Shown here one piece after another: positions 7,802 to 15,624 of a stretch of DNA of 64,000 nucleotides (the first letter of the stretch is position 1; each line of letters begins with the position of its first letter). The DNA is from an uncultured bacterium (GTDB lineage: Bacteria > Actinomycetota > Coriobacteriia > Coriobacteriales > Coriobacteriaceae), in the NCBI GenBank assembly GCA_958349055.1, contig CATWBO010000005.1, positions 11,871 through 75,870 on the forward strand. The letters are read 5' to 3'. Made by a program: the position numbers and the translations under genes. The notes under the pieces were generated by a model. That model saw only the letters and a list, made by a program, of their open reading frames with translations. It was not told the origin of the DNA and searched no databases.

Positions 7802-8920
7802 ATGAATCCAAATCCCTTTAAGCCCACGGCTGGCAAGCGACCTCCGATACTCATCGGTCGCGAGTCGGTCATCGAAGATTTCGAGGAAGGGCTCGATAAC
7901 GGCGCCGGAGCGCCGGGCAGGCTCATGCTCATTACGGGAAACCGCGGCTGCGGCAAGACGGTTCTCCTGCGGGAGCTGCAACGTCTAGCCAATGAGCGCG
8001 GATGGGCGGTTGTCTCCGATTCTGCTTCGCTTGGCTTGTGCGATCGCCTGGCCGACGCGCTTCGCTCGAATAAACCCGTTGTGACGTCAATGGAGTTTGG
8101 GCCGTCGTTTGGTCGGATGTCGGTCGAGGCGGCGCGGACAAAGGGCGAAACGTTGCGAGGGCTGGTCAACGAGCGCCTTAAGAAGCTCGGTCCAGGCAAG
8201 GGCATACTGTTTGCGATTGACGAGGCGCAATCTGCGTCTATCGAGGAGCTGGCGGCCCTTGCCGTTCTCTATCAGCAGGTGCTCGGAGACCAGGATGCCA
8301 CGGGCTTGCCCGATAGCGACCAGCGCGGTCTTGCGCTGGTATTTGCCGGCTTGCCCAGTATGGTTGATGACCTGCTCGAAGAGCCGAGCGTGACGTTTTT
8401 ACGCCGTGCTCAGCAGCGTACACTGGGGGTGATCTCTTTGCCTAAGGTACGCGATGCGTTTATCCAGACGGTTCAGGATGCCGGCCTTAACGTTGATGCG
8501 GAGACGGCGGACCTTGCAGCGCGCAAGAGTATGGGCCATCCCTACATGGTTCAGCTCGTGGGCTATTACATGTGGCGGTCGGCTGCCCGGCGTGGTTCGC
8601 AGGCCATCGAAGGGCGCGATGTCGAGGCTGGCCACACGGATGCCATCTCCGAGTTCTACGAAGCGGTCGACGCACCGCTGTATTACGGGTTGCGCAGCCC
8701 GCAGCGTCTGTTTATCGAGGCGATGGCGGTTGACGAGGACAAGCCGACGCGCATGGCAGACATCATCGAGCGCTGCGACCGCACCCAGAGTTGGGCGAGC
8801 AAGTATCGCGCAAGCCTGATCCGCGAGCGTGTTGTCGAAGCAGCTGGTTACGGCCTCGTCCGCTTTGCCGTGCCCATGCTGGGCGAGTACTTACGCGATC
8901 GCGTACTGTGGCACGAATGA
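7802..8920 (+). CDS. AAA+ ATPase with C-terminal winged helix (Orc1/Cdc6-like architecture)
   Basis: This 372-residue protein carries a Walker A motif (GNRGCGKTVLL) near residue 48 and a Walker B motif (GILFAIDEAQ) near residue 140. A sensor-type arginine/asparagine region and a C-terminal helical part follow, reading like a winged helix (RLFIEAMAVDEDKPTRMADI and later SLIRERVVEAAGYG). The start follows GAGGAGG. A paralogue of the same size and design lies at 12112-13212 on the opposite strand. Related archaeal-type ATPases act in DNA binding or as defence or toxin-like switches; here the role is unknown. Confidence 0.75.
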   Translation: MNPNPFKPTAGKRPPILIGRESVIEDFEEGLDNGAGAPGRLMLITGNRGCGKTVLLRELQRLANERGWAVVSDSASLGLCDRLADALRSNKPVVTSMEFGPSFGRMSVEAARTKGETLRGLVNERLKKLGPGKGILFAIDEAQSASIEELAALAVLYQQVLGDQDATGLPDSDQRGLALVFAGLPSMVDDLLEEPSVTFLRRAQQRTLGVISLPKVRDAFIQTVQDAGLNVDAETADLAARKSMGHPYMVQLVGYYMWRSAARRGSQAIEGRDVEAGHTDAISEFYEAVDAPLYYGLRSPQRLFIEAMAVDEDKPTRMADIIERCDRTQSWASKYRASLIRERVVEAAGYGLVRFAVPMLGEYLRDRVLWHE

Positions 8921-8950
8921 TGTGACAAAGGGACGGTCCCTTTGTCACAT
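8920..8950. repeat. Intergenic palindrome, ATGTGACAAAGGGAC arms (copy 2)
   Basis: Perfect 15-bp arms (8920-8934 and 8936-8950) surround one G, directly on the stop codon of the AAA+ gene. The core is identical to copy 1 at 7706. Confidence 0.85.
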
Positions 8951-8971
8951 TGGTAGATGAGAGGTCAAAAC

Positions 8972-9526
8972 ATGGCGATTCATACTGAGCGATTGGTGCT
9001 TCGTCCGTGGCGCGAGACGGATGCGGCAAGTCTGTTTGCATATGCGAGCGACCCGGACGTGGGCCCAGCTGCAGGTTGGCCGCCCCATCGAAGCATTGAG
9101 GAGAGCAGAGAGATCATTCGGACGGTCTTTTCCGCGCCCCACACCTTTGCCGTTTGCCTGGCTGCGACAGACGAACCTGTGGGTAGTATCGGGCTCATGC
9201 CATCTCGCTGTGAGTCGAATTGCCAAGGTGCCGGCCTCGAACTCGAAGTGGGCTATTGGATTGCCAAGCCATTCTGGGGTCGGGGCTTTGCCCCCGAAGC
9301 CGTGCGTGCCGTGCAGCGCTATGCGTTCGAAACGCTCGGTTGCAAGGCGCTCTGGTGCGGATACTACGAGGGCAATAACAAGTCGTTACGCGTTCAGCAA
9401 AAGTGCGGATTCGCGCCGCATCACGTTGAGCGCGACGTACTTTGCGAGCTTATGGGCGATGTGCGTACCGAGTGCTTTACGTATTTGACCCGCGAAGATT
9501 GGCGCGAGCAGGCACAGTGCGAGTAA
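8972..9526 (+). CDS. GNAT family N-acetyltransferase, RimJ/RimL type
   Basis: The protein has 184 residues. It opens with IHTERLVLRPWRETDAASLF, the signature N-terminus of RimJ/RimL-like acetyltransferases. Later it shows LEVGYWIAKPFWGRGFAPEA (acetyl-CoA pyrophosphate loop) and NNKSLRVQQKCGF (the conserved NxxSxrvxeKlGF turn). ATG 8972 is preferred to ATG 8957 because GAGAGGT precedes it by 6 nt. The family acetylates N-termini of ribosomal proteins, small molecules or drugs; the substrate is unknown. It lies between two copies of the same palindrome. Confidence 0.8.
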   Translation: MAIHTERLVLRPWRETDAASLFAYASDPDVGPAAGWPPHRSIEESREIIRTVFSAPHTFAVCLAATDEPVGSIGLMPSRCESNCQGAGLELEVGYWIAKPFWGRGFAPEAVRAVQRYAFETLGCKALWCGYYEGNNKSLRVQQKCGFAPHHVERDVLCELMGDVRTECFTYLTREDWREQAQCE

Positions 9527-9557
9527 CGTGACAAAGGGACAGTCCCTTTGCCACGTT
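9525..9557. repeat. Intergenic palindrome, AACGTGACAAAGGGAC arms (copy 3)
   Basis: Two 16-bp arms with one mismatch (9525-9540 and 9542-9557) overlap the TAA stop of the GNAT gene and end 21 bp before the next start codon. Confidence 0.85.
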
Positions 9558-9578
9558 CGGCTAACAGGAAGGGGAGCG

Positions 9579-12071
9579 ATGGCGGTGTCGCAACAACCAA
9601 GTGCTATCGAGGTGCGTGGTGCGCGCGTACACAACCTTAAGGACATCGATATCGATATTCCGCTGGGAAAGCTCGTGGGTATTGCCGGCGTGTCGGGGTC
9701 GGGCAAGAGCTCGCTGGCGCTGGGAGTTCTTTATGCCGAGGGCTCGCGCCGTTACCTGGAGGCGCTCAGCACCTATACCCGCCGTCGGCTCACCCAGGCC
9801 GAGCACGCTCAGGTGGATGAAGTGCTGCACGTGCCGGCGGCGCTCGCGTTGCATCAGCGCCCTAGTGTGCCAGGCGTACGCTCGACCTTTGGCACCATGA
9901 CCGAGCTCAACAACAGTCTGCGTTTGCTCTTTAGCCGCTGTGCCCATCACGTGTGTCCACATTGCGGGGCGCGTGTGGAGCCGAGCCTTAACGTGGCCGC
10001 AGGCCTGCCGCTCATGTGTTCGACATGCGGCCGCGAGTTCTACGCGCCGAGTGCCGAGGATTTGGCTTTCAATAGCGGCGGTGCATGCCCCACCTGTGGC
10101 GGTACCGGTGTCATACGCGAGGTGGACGAAGCGAGCCTGGTGCCCGACGAGTCCAAGACCATCAACGAAGGCGCGGTGCTTCCCTGGGGCACGCTCATGT
10201 GGGACTTGATGAAGCAGGTAGCCGGCGAGATGGGTGTGCGTACCGATGTGCCGTTTAACCAGCTCACACCTCAAGAGCACGACATCGTGTTCCATGGTCC
10301 GGCGGTTAAGAAGCATATTCTCTACGTTCCCAAAAACGGCGAGGGCGCCACGCCGCTTGACTTTACCTATTACAACGCCGTCTATACCGTCGAGAATGCG
10401 CTCGCCAAGGTTAAGGACGATAAGGGCCTCAAACGCGTGGCTCGCTTTTTGCGCGAGGGCCCGTGCCGTGACTGCGGCGGCACGCGCCTCTCCGAGGCCG
10501 CGCGCCAACCCCAGGTGCGCGGTATCAATCTGGCGCAGGCGGCGGCCATGACGTTGGGTGAGGCGATTGAGTGGGTGCGCGGGGTGCCCGCATCCTTGCC
10601 GGCCGAGATGCAGCCCATGGCGACGGATATCTGCGATTCGTTTTTGGGTGCGGCCCGTCGCCTGGTTGACCTGGGTCTCGATTACCTTTCGCTCGATCGC
10701 GCCGGCGCCACGCTCTCCACGGGTGAGCGCCAGCGCGTGCAGCTTGCCCGCGTAGTACGCAATCGATCGACGGGCGTGCTGTATGTGCTCGACGAGCCCT
10801 CGATCGGTTTGCATCCTGCCAATGTCGACGGCCTGGTGGGCGTAATGCGCGATCTGGTGGATGACGGCAACACCGTGGTCGTTGTCGACCACGACACACG
10901 CGTGCTGGCGGAAGCCGACTATCTGGTCGAGATGGGCCCCGTTGCCGGAGCAGGCGGCGGTAATGTGATCGCTGCAGGTACGGTGGACGAGGTCGAGCAA
11001 TCGCAGGGCAGCCGCATCGCGCCGTTTTTACGCGCGGACCCCAAGCGCTTGCGCCCGCAGGTGGCTGACGAGGAAATGTTCGACCAGGGCCATATCCGCA
11101 TGGCGACCGATACGATCCATACCGTCAAGCCACTCGAAGTCGATATCCCGCGCGGTCGCTTGGTCGCGGTGACGGGCGTTTCGGGTTCTGGTAAGACGAC
11201 GTTGGTGCTCGAGACGCTCATTCCGGCACTCAAGGCGCAGGCAGCCGGCGAGCGCTTGCCGGGGCACGTGCGTTGGGTCGATGCCGAGGGCATTGCCCGC
11301 GCAAATCTGATTGACGCTACGCCCATCGGCGCCAACGTACGCTCGACGGTGGCGACTTATGCCGACATCCATGACGAGCTGCGTCGCGCCTTCGCCCGTA
11401 CGCCCGAGGCCAAGGCAGCCGGCTACAAGGCGGGCGCCTTTAGCTACAACACTGGCGCCTTGCGCTGCCCTACGTGCGATGGCACGGGTTCGATATCGCT
11501 CGACGTGCAGTTTTTGCCCGACGTCGAGATCGTCTGCCCGGCATGTCGCGGCTCGCGTTATGCAGACGCGGCTTCGCATATCCATCGCGAGGGCAAGGAC
11601 GGGAGTCTGCTTACGTTGCCGCAGCTCATGGATATGAGTGTGGACGAGGCCATCGACGCCACACTGGGGCTCAAGAAGGTTCAGACGCGCTTGCAGATCT
11701 TGCACGACCTGGGCCTGGGTTATCTCACGCTTGGCGAGCCCACACCGGCGCTTTCGGGCGGTGAGGCACAGCGCCTTAAGCTCGCGAGCGAGATGGGCCG
11801 CGTGCAGGACGATGCCGTATTCGTATTCGACGAGCCCACGATTGGACTACATCCGCTCGATGTTCAGGTGTTGCTGAGTGTGTTCGACGGCCTTGTTGCC
11901 AAGGGCGCCACAGTTGTCGTGATCGAGCACGACCTCGATCTTATCCGTAACGCCGATTACGTGATCGACATGGGCCCGGGCGGTGGCGATGCGGGCGGGC
12001 AAATCGTCTGCGCCGGCACGCCAGGCGACATCGCAGCCTGCTCCGCAAGCATCACCGGCCGCTACTTATAG
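9579..12071 (+). CDS. UvrA2-like ABC ATPase lacking the UvrB-binding domain
   Basis: The 830-residue protein has two ABC cassettes in UvrA order. The first has Walker A GVSGSGKSSLA near residue 33 and signature STGERQRVQLARV. The second has GVSGSGKTTLVLE and SGGEAQRLKLASE. Zinc-finger cysteines (CPTCGGTG and CPTCDGTG) are kept. True UvrA is about 940-1000 residues; here the segment after the RLLFSR strand is short (CPHCG then CSTCGREFYAPSAEDLAF), so most of the UvrB-binding domain is missing. Such class II UvrA proteins occur as accessory repair or drug-self-resistance factors. The start follows AGGAAGGGGAG. Confidence 0.85.
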   Translation: MAVSQQPSAIEVRGARVHNLKDIDIDIPLGKLVGIAGVSGSGKSSLALGVLYAEGSRRYLEALSTYTRRRLTQAEHAQVDEVLHVPAALALHQRPSVPGVRSTFGTMTELNNSLRLLFSRCAHHVCPHCGARVEPSLNVAAGLPLMCSTCGREFYAPSAEDLAFNSGGACPTCGGTGVIREVDEASLVPDESKTINEGAVLPWGTLMWDLMKQVAGEMGVRTDVPFNQLTPQEHDIVFHGPAVKKHILYVPKNGEGATPLDFTYYNAVYTVENALAKVKDDKGLKRVARFLREGPCRDCGGTRLSEAARQPQVRGINLAQAAAMTLGEAIEWVRGVPASLPAEMQPMATDICDSFLGAARRLVDLGLDYLSLDRAGATLSTGERQRVQLARVVRNRSTGVLYVLDEPSIGLHPANVDGLVGVMRDLVDDGNTVVVVDHDTRVLAEADYLVEMGPVAGAGGGNVIAAGTVDEVEQSQGSRIAPFLRADPKRLRPQVADEEMFDQGHIRMATDTIHTVKPLEVDIPRGRLVAVTGVSGSGKTTLVLETLIPALKAQAAGERLPGHVRWVDAEGIARANLIDATPIGANVRSTVATYADIHDELRRAFARTPEAKAAGYKAGAFSYNTGALRCPTCDGTGSISLDVQFLPDVEIVCPACRGSRYADAASHIHREGKDGSLLTLPQLMDMSVDEAIDATLGLKKVQTRLQILHDLGLGYLTLGEPTPALSGGEAQRLKLASEMGRVQDDAVFVFDEPTIGLHPLDVQVLLSVFDGLVAKGATVVVIEHDLDLIRNADYVIDMGPGGGDAGGQIVCAGTPGDIAACSASITGRYL

Positions 12072-12073
12072 GC

Positions 12074-12106
12074 AACGTGACAAAGGGACTGTCCCTTTGT
12101 CACGTT
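12074..12106. repeat. Intergenic palindrome, AACGTGACAAAGGGAC arms (copy 4)
   Basis: Perfect 16-bp arms (12074-12089 and 12091-12106) around one T lie between the convergent UvrA2-like and AAA+ genes. The 40-bp gap consists almost entirely of this element. Confidence 0.9.
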
Positions 12107-12111
12107 GACTT

Positions 12112-13212
12112 CTATTTCACGCATTGAGCGGCGAGGTAGTCGCGGAAGAATGGCAATTCAAAAGCGACGATTCCGCGCCCGCGTTCTCCAATGATGCCGG
12201 CGTCTATCATGCGGCGTCGGTAGCGAGAGACCTGTTGCGGCGAACGCTTAAGGCGCTCGATAAGGTCGGCGGTGGTGGACTCTTCCTCGTCATCGAGCAT
12301 AGCGATGAGGAACCGCTTGTCCTCTGCGGTGAGTTCCCGATAGGTTGCCGCGAGGATTCGGTCGTCCATCTCGTCGCGCGCGATTTTAATTCCCAGGTCA
12401 AAGTCGCGTGACGAGATTTCCTTCGAATCGCTTGTGAGATCCCAGGCACGGTAGCCTACGAGTTGCAATAGGAAGGGAAAACCAGAGATCGAGCGAACGG
12501 CTCTGTCGATTCCCTCTGCATCTGCCAGGCGATCGTTTTCCTGAATTGTACGAATTAAGGCTTCGCGCACGTCATAGTCGGCAATGCGACCCAGATGGTA
12601 TTGCTGCGCGCGCCGCAGGAACGAGACCGTCTTGTGGTTCAGCAACGTCGAGACGTTGTTGGGAAGCCCCGCCATAAGCAGGGCGACACGCTTCCCGTCG
12701 GTTACAAAGTGCTGATACGTCGCTGCGAGCTGAATCATCTCGTCGAGTGTCGGATCGACCTCATCAACCGTGACGAGCAGCCCGGTGCCCGCCTCGTTGA
12801 GCTGGTCGATGATGTCGCTCATGCGATAACGCCAGGTTGAGACATCGTGAACGCGGTTGACCTCGATGCTGCCGAGCGGTGCAATTCCGAGACCGGTGAC
12901 TTCGAAGTGACTGGACGAGTCGATGAGATGGGCTGCGGCGTGTTTCGTCCCGAACTCGATTTCCTCAAGCATTCCAGGGAGCGCGGTCGTCTTTACGGCT
13001 ATCCAGCCGTGGGATTCCGCCCTTGTCGCGAGCGACGACATGAGAGCGGTTTTGCCGGTTCCACGCGCGCCTGAGAAGATCGAGGTCAATTCTGGGCGCC
13101 TGCGCTGGCTCAAGAAGGCACGGTCCAAATCCCGAATAATCTGTTGTCTGCCAGCGAGATGAGCAGGAACCTCACCAAAACTGGGGGTAAACGGGTTCTC
13201 GAGATATTCCAC
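12112..13212 (-). CDS. AAA+ ATPase with C-terminal winged helix, paralogue of 7802-8920
   Basis: The protein has 366 residues and starts at a GTG behind AAAGGAG with 6-nt spacing. Walker A is GARGTGKTALM near residue 48 and Walker B is LLVTVDEVD near residue 140. The C-terminal part (RFLIAMLDDEEESTTADLIE, then QQVSRYRRRMIDAGIIGERG) looks like a winged helix. Layout, length and the N-terminal NPF motif match the paralogue at 7802, although overall identity is low. It is a DNA-binding-type AAA+ protein of unknown role, with an AT-rich upstream region (13213-13275) unlike its surroundings. Confidence 0.75.
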   Translation of the reverse strand: MEYLENPFTPSFGEVPAHLAGRQQIIRDLDRAFLSQRRRPELTSIFSGARGTGKTALMSSLATRAESHGWIAVKTTALPGMLEEIEFGTKHAAAHLIDSSSHFEVTGLGIAPLGSIEVNRVHDVSTWRYRMSDIIDQLNEAGTGLLVTVDEVDPTLDEMIQLAATYQHFVTDGKRVALLMAGLPNNVSTLLNHKTVSFLRRAQQYHLGRIADYDVREALIRTIQENDRLADAEGIDRAVRSISGFPFLLQLVGYRAWDLTSDSKEISSRDFDLGIKIARDEMDDRILAATYRELTAEDKRFLIAMLDDEEESTTADLIERLKRSPQQVSRYRRRMIDAGIIGERGRGIVAFELPFFRDYLAAQCVK

Positions 13213-13355
13213 AAGGCTCTCCTTTCACACCGCCGTTTAACTTCATTTTATTCTAGTTAATTTTGATTAAAAGCGATGGTCCGTTATTTAGAGCATCAAT
13301 TAGGTGTGTGTCATCGACATGGTGCTTGAATGTGAAAAAAGTGGCAGTTCCTTTG
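13213..13355. other. Intergenic region with AT-rich stretch and decayed palindrome
   Basis: The part next to the AAA+ gene is unusually AT-rich (TTAACTTCATTTTATTC, then TAGTTAATTTTGATTAAAA) and probably holds its promoter. At 13342-13362, GTGGCAGTTCCTTTGTCACA looks like half of the GTGACAAAGGGAC palindrome family. Confidence 0.4.
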
Positions 13356-13955
13356 TCACATTCCCGGAAAGCCTGTTTGGCGCAGGGCCTCGTAGAGGAC
13401 GATGGCGGCGCTGTTGGAGAGGTTGAGTGCGCTGATGCGGTAGTCGTCCGGGTCGACGAAGTTGCCGCAGATATCCTGTTGAAGGATGGCTTCGTGGCTG
13501 TCCTCGGTATGTCCGAGCGATTCCTCGTGGGCTTCCCAAGCCTCGGCGTTATCGAGTGAGTCGCAATCGCGCAGCATCGGGATGCGCTCGCAGCGCTCGG
13601 GCGCCGCGGCAAGCAGTGGCTCGGGAATGCCCGAGCTCTCACTGCCAAAGACCAAGTAGTCGCCATCGTGGTAGGTACTCTGAGCATAGGTGCGGCGTGC
13701 CTTTTTGGTCAACAGATGCAGGCGCTCGTCGGCGGGGGAGAGACCGTTGCACGCAAGGAAATCCTCCCAGCCGGCATAGGTCGTCACGTCCAAGTTTTGC
13801 CAGTAGCCCAGACCGGCGCGACGTACCGTCTTGTCATCGAGCGAAAAGCCCAGTGGCTCCACCAGATGCAGATGGGCGCCGGTGACCACGCAGGTACGGC
13901 CGATATTGCCCGTATTGGCCGGAATCTCGGGCGCATACAGCACAATGTTGAACAT
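13356..13955 (-). CDS. trmL: tRNA (cytidine(34)-2'-O)-methyltransferase TrmL-like, with insertion
   Basis: The 199-residue SPOUT methyltransferase starts after AAGGAG. Motifs are NIVLYAPEIPANTGNIGRTC at the N-terminus, FGSESSGIPE (motif 2) near residue 112, and ALNLSNSAAIVLYEALRQ (motif 3) near residue 177. TrmL methylates the 2'-O of the wobble base in tRNA-Leu. E. coli TrmL has 157 residues; here roughly 40 acidic residues (from RDCDSLDNAEAWEAHEESLG to VDPDDY) are inserted between the IPM strand and motif 3, where the SAM-binding knot lies. The family call is firm; substrate identity is inferred. Confidence 0.85.
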   Translation of the reverse strand: MFNIVLYAPEIPANTGNIGRTCVVTGAHLHLVEPLGFSLDDKTVRRAGLGYWQNLDVTTYAGWEDFLACNGLSPADERLHLLTKKARRTYAQSTYHDGDYLVFGSESSGIPEPLLAAAPERCERIPMLRDCDSLDNAEAWEAHEESLGHTEDSHEAILQQDICGNFVDPDDYRISALNLSNSAAIVLYEALRQTGFPGM

Positions 13956-13979
13956 GAATCTCCTTGGCTCAGAACGAAA

Positions 13980-14010
13980 AACCACCACGAAGGGCACCTT
14001 CGTGGTGGTT
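13980..14010. terminator. Hairpin AACCACCACGAAGG-GCA-CCTTCGTGGTGGTT
   Basis: Perfect 14-bp arms lie between the TrmL and CobW-type genes. On the minus strand the hairpin is downstream of the CobW-type gene at 14051 and upstream of trmL, and it runs into a short T tract (TTTTTCG), so it probably terminates the 14051 transcript. It resembles the ACCACC hairpins at 51551 and 52381. Confidence 0.65.
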
Positions 14011-14050
14011 TGGCGGTTACGTAGGCGGAAAAATGCCCGCCTGGATAAAC

Positions 14051-15181
14051 CTAGGCGCGGTGCCAGTCAGTCAGGCAGGCATCGAGGGAGGCGATGAGCG
14101 CATCCTTGTCCATGTGACGGCCGATGATGCACAGGCTCGTCATGCGGTCGCCCGTCTCGTCGTCCCAAATCTGCATGATCTCGGGGTTCTCGTCGATGAT
14201 CTTCTGCTTCTCGCCCTCGGGTGCGGAATCAACAAACAGGCCGTTCTCCATCAGGCGCATCTGGTGGCCGGCCTGCTCAAACATGTAGCACATGTCCGGA
14301 TCTCCGGTCTGCCACAGCGGACCCTTGACACGAATGACCTCGTCGGGCCACTCCTGCTCAACAAAATCGGTGAACTTCTGCAGGTCAAACGGCTTACGGC
14401 GCGAGTACACAAAGGTCTCGATGTCGTACTCGAGCACCTCGGGGTCGTCGTGCTCTTCGGGATGCTCCATGGCCTCGATCCAAGCGGCGGAGTTGTAGGC
14501 GCGCATAAAGTCGAAGCGGTCGGTGTCGAGCAGCTCCTCCATGGGAACCTCGCCGTTTTGAGCCTCGACAATCACGGCGTCCTTCTGCAGGCTGCGCACG
14601 ATGGCCTTGAGCTCGGCGATCTGCTCGGGCGTCACGGTGTCGGTCTTGTTGAGGATCAGCGTGGAGCAGAATTCAATCTGCTGGATGAGCAGGCTTTCGA
14701 TGTCGTCCTCGTCGATATCCTCTGCCAGCAGGTCGCGACCGCCGTTGAACTCGTCGTACATGCGGGCGCAGTCGACCACGGCCACGATGTTGTCGAGCGC
14801 GAGCTTGGGCTCGCCGCCCACCTTGGCCTCGTCACAGAAGCTCGAGATGGTGTAGGCGATGGGGATGGGCTCGCAAATGCCCGAGGCCTCGATGATGATG
14901 TAATCGAAGTCGCCCGAATCGGCGATGCCTTGCAGCTGGTTGGCCAGGTCGTCCGAAAGCGTGCAGCAGATGCAGCCGTTGGTGAGCGGGATGAGGTCGT
15001 CGGTCTCGGAAAGGCCGCCGTCGGCGATAAGGCTGGCGTCGACGTTGATCTCGCCGATATCGTTGACGATCACGGCGGCGCGGATGCCGCCGTCGTTAGC
15101 GAGGATGTGGTTGAGCAGTGTGGTCTTACCGGCACCGAGGTATCCGGTAAGCATGATGATCTTCACGGGTTTGTTGGGCAT
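14051..15181 (-). CDS. CobW/COG0523 G3E-family GTPase (metallochaperone-like)
   Basis: The protein has 376 residues and starts after AAGGAGG. The N-terminus has Walker A GYLGAGKTTLLNHIL, then the metal-binding CXCC motif in TNGCICCTLSDDL near residue 70, a Walker B region (YIIIEASGICEP) and the NKTD guanine-recognition motif (LILNKTDTV). The C-terminal half is the variable CobW-C domain. COG0523 proteins use GTP to hand Zn, Co or other metals to client enzymes or to keep metal balance. No Zur box or metal enzyme is adjacent, so the metal is unknown. Confidence 0.85.
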   Translation of the reverse strand: MPNKPVKIIMLTGYLGAGKTTLLNHILANDGGIRAAVIVNDIGEINVDASLIADGGLSETDDLIPLTNGCICCTLSDDLANQLQGIADSGDFDYIIIEASGICEPIPIAYTISSFCDEAKVGGEPKLALDNIVAVVDCARMYDEFNGGRDLLAEDIDEDDIESLLIQQIEFCSTLILNKTDTVTPEQIAELKAIVRSLQKDAVIVEAQNGEVPMEELLDTDRFDFMRAYNSAAWIEAMEHPEEHDDPEVLEYDIETFVYSRRKPFDLQKFTDFVEQEWPDEVIRVKGPLWQTGDPDMCYMFEQAGHQMRLMENGLFVDSAPEGEKQKIIDENPEIMQIWDDETGDRMTSLCIIGRHMDKDALIASLDACLTDWHRA

Positions 15182-15282
15182 GTGCCCTCCTTTGTTAGAC
15201 ATGGCTTACAGTTGAATCTTATGCCAAACGCCTGCTCTTATACCCACGCGCTGGCAAATAACACAGGCTACTCCCAGGCTCC

Positions 15283-15609
15283 TCATACATCGGGGCAATA
15301 GCCGACGGTGGCCTTTTTGCCGTTGCGCACGATGGGTTCGGCCAGGACCTGCTGATTCTCGAGCAGTTTATCGAAGCGCTGGCTGGGGGTGAGGTGCTGG
15401 ATGAGCGCGAGCGTCTCCTCGTCCTTGGCTTTGGGGTTGAGCAGCTTGTCGATGCCGCCGACCGCCTGCATCACGCTCGTGAGCTCGCCCTTGCTCATCT
15501 CCTTTTCCTTCAGGTCAATAAACTGCACCTTAATGCGGCGCTCTTTAAAATAGCGCTGGGCCTTCTTAGTGTCGAAGGACTTCTTGGTGCCAAAAATTTG
15601 CACGTTCAC
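15283..15609 (-). CDS. ArsC/YffB-like thioredoxin-fold protein lacking the catalytic cysteine
   Basis: This 108-residue protein uses a GTG start behind CGGGAG. The N-terminal strand QIFGTKKSFDTKKAQRYFKE aligns with the ArsC/YffB active-site loop. The usual NC or CxxC cysteine is replaced by Lys-Ser (KKSFDTKK). The family C-terminal signature PIVRNGKKATVGYCPD is intact and carries the only cysteine. Classical arsenate-reductase chemistry is therefore unlikely. It follows the flavodoxin-fold gene by 15 bp, so the two are probably co-transcribed. The role is unknown, perhaps redox-related or regulatory. Confidence 0.75.
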   Translation of the reverse strand: MNVQIFGTKKSFDTKKAQRYFKERRIKVQFIDLKEKEMSKGELTSVMQAVGGIDKLLNPKAKDEETLALIQHLTPSQRFDKLLENQQVLAEPIVRNGKKATVGYCPDV

Positions 15610-15624
15610 TTATCGGCTCCCGTT

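Noticed and set aside
5492..7981. An 829-codon open frame on the minus strand opposite the Tet(M)-like gene
   Set aside because: It is antisense to a strong GTPase gene, its translation is rich in His/Arg/Gln without domains, and long antisense frames are expected at this GC level. The same holds for long antisense frames at 1484-2833, 9561-11000, 13964-15301, 26159-27445, 34796-36145, 39331-40839, 49090-50637 and 54390-56003.
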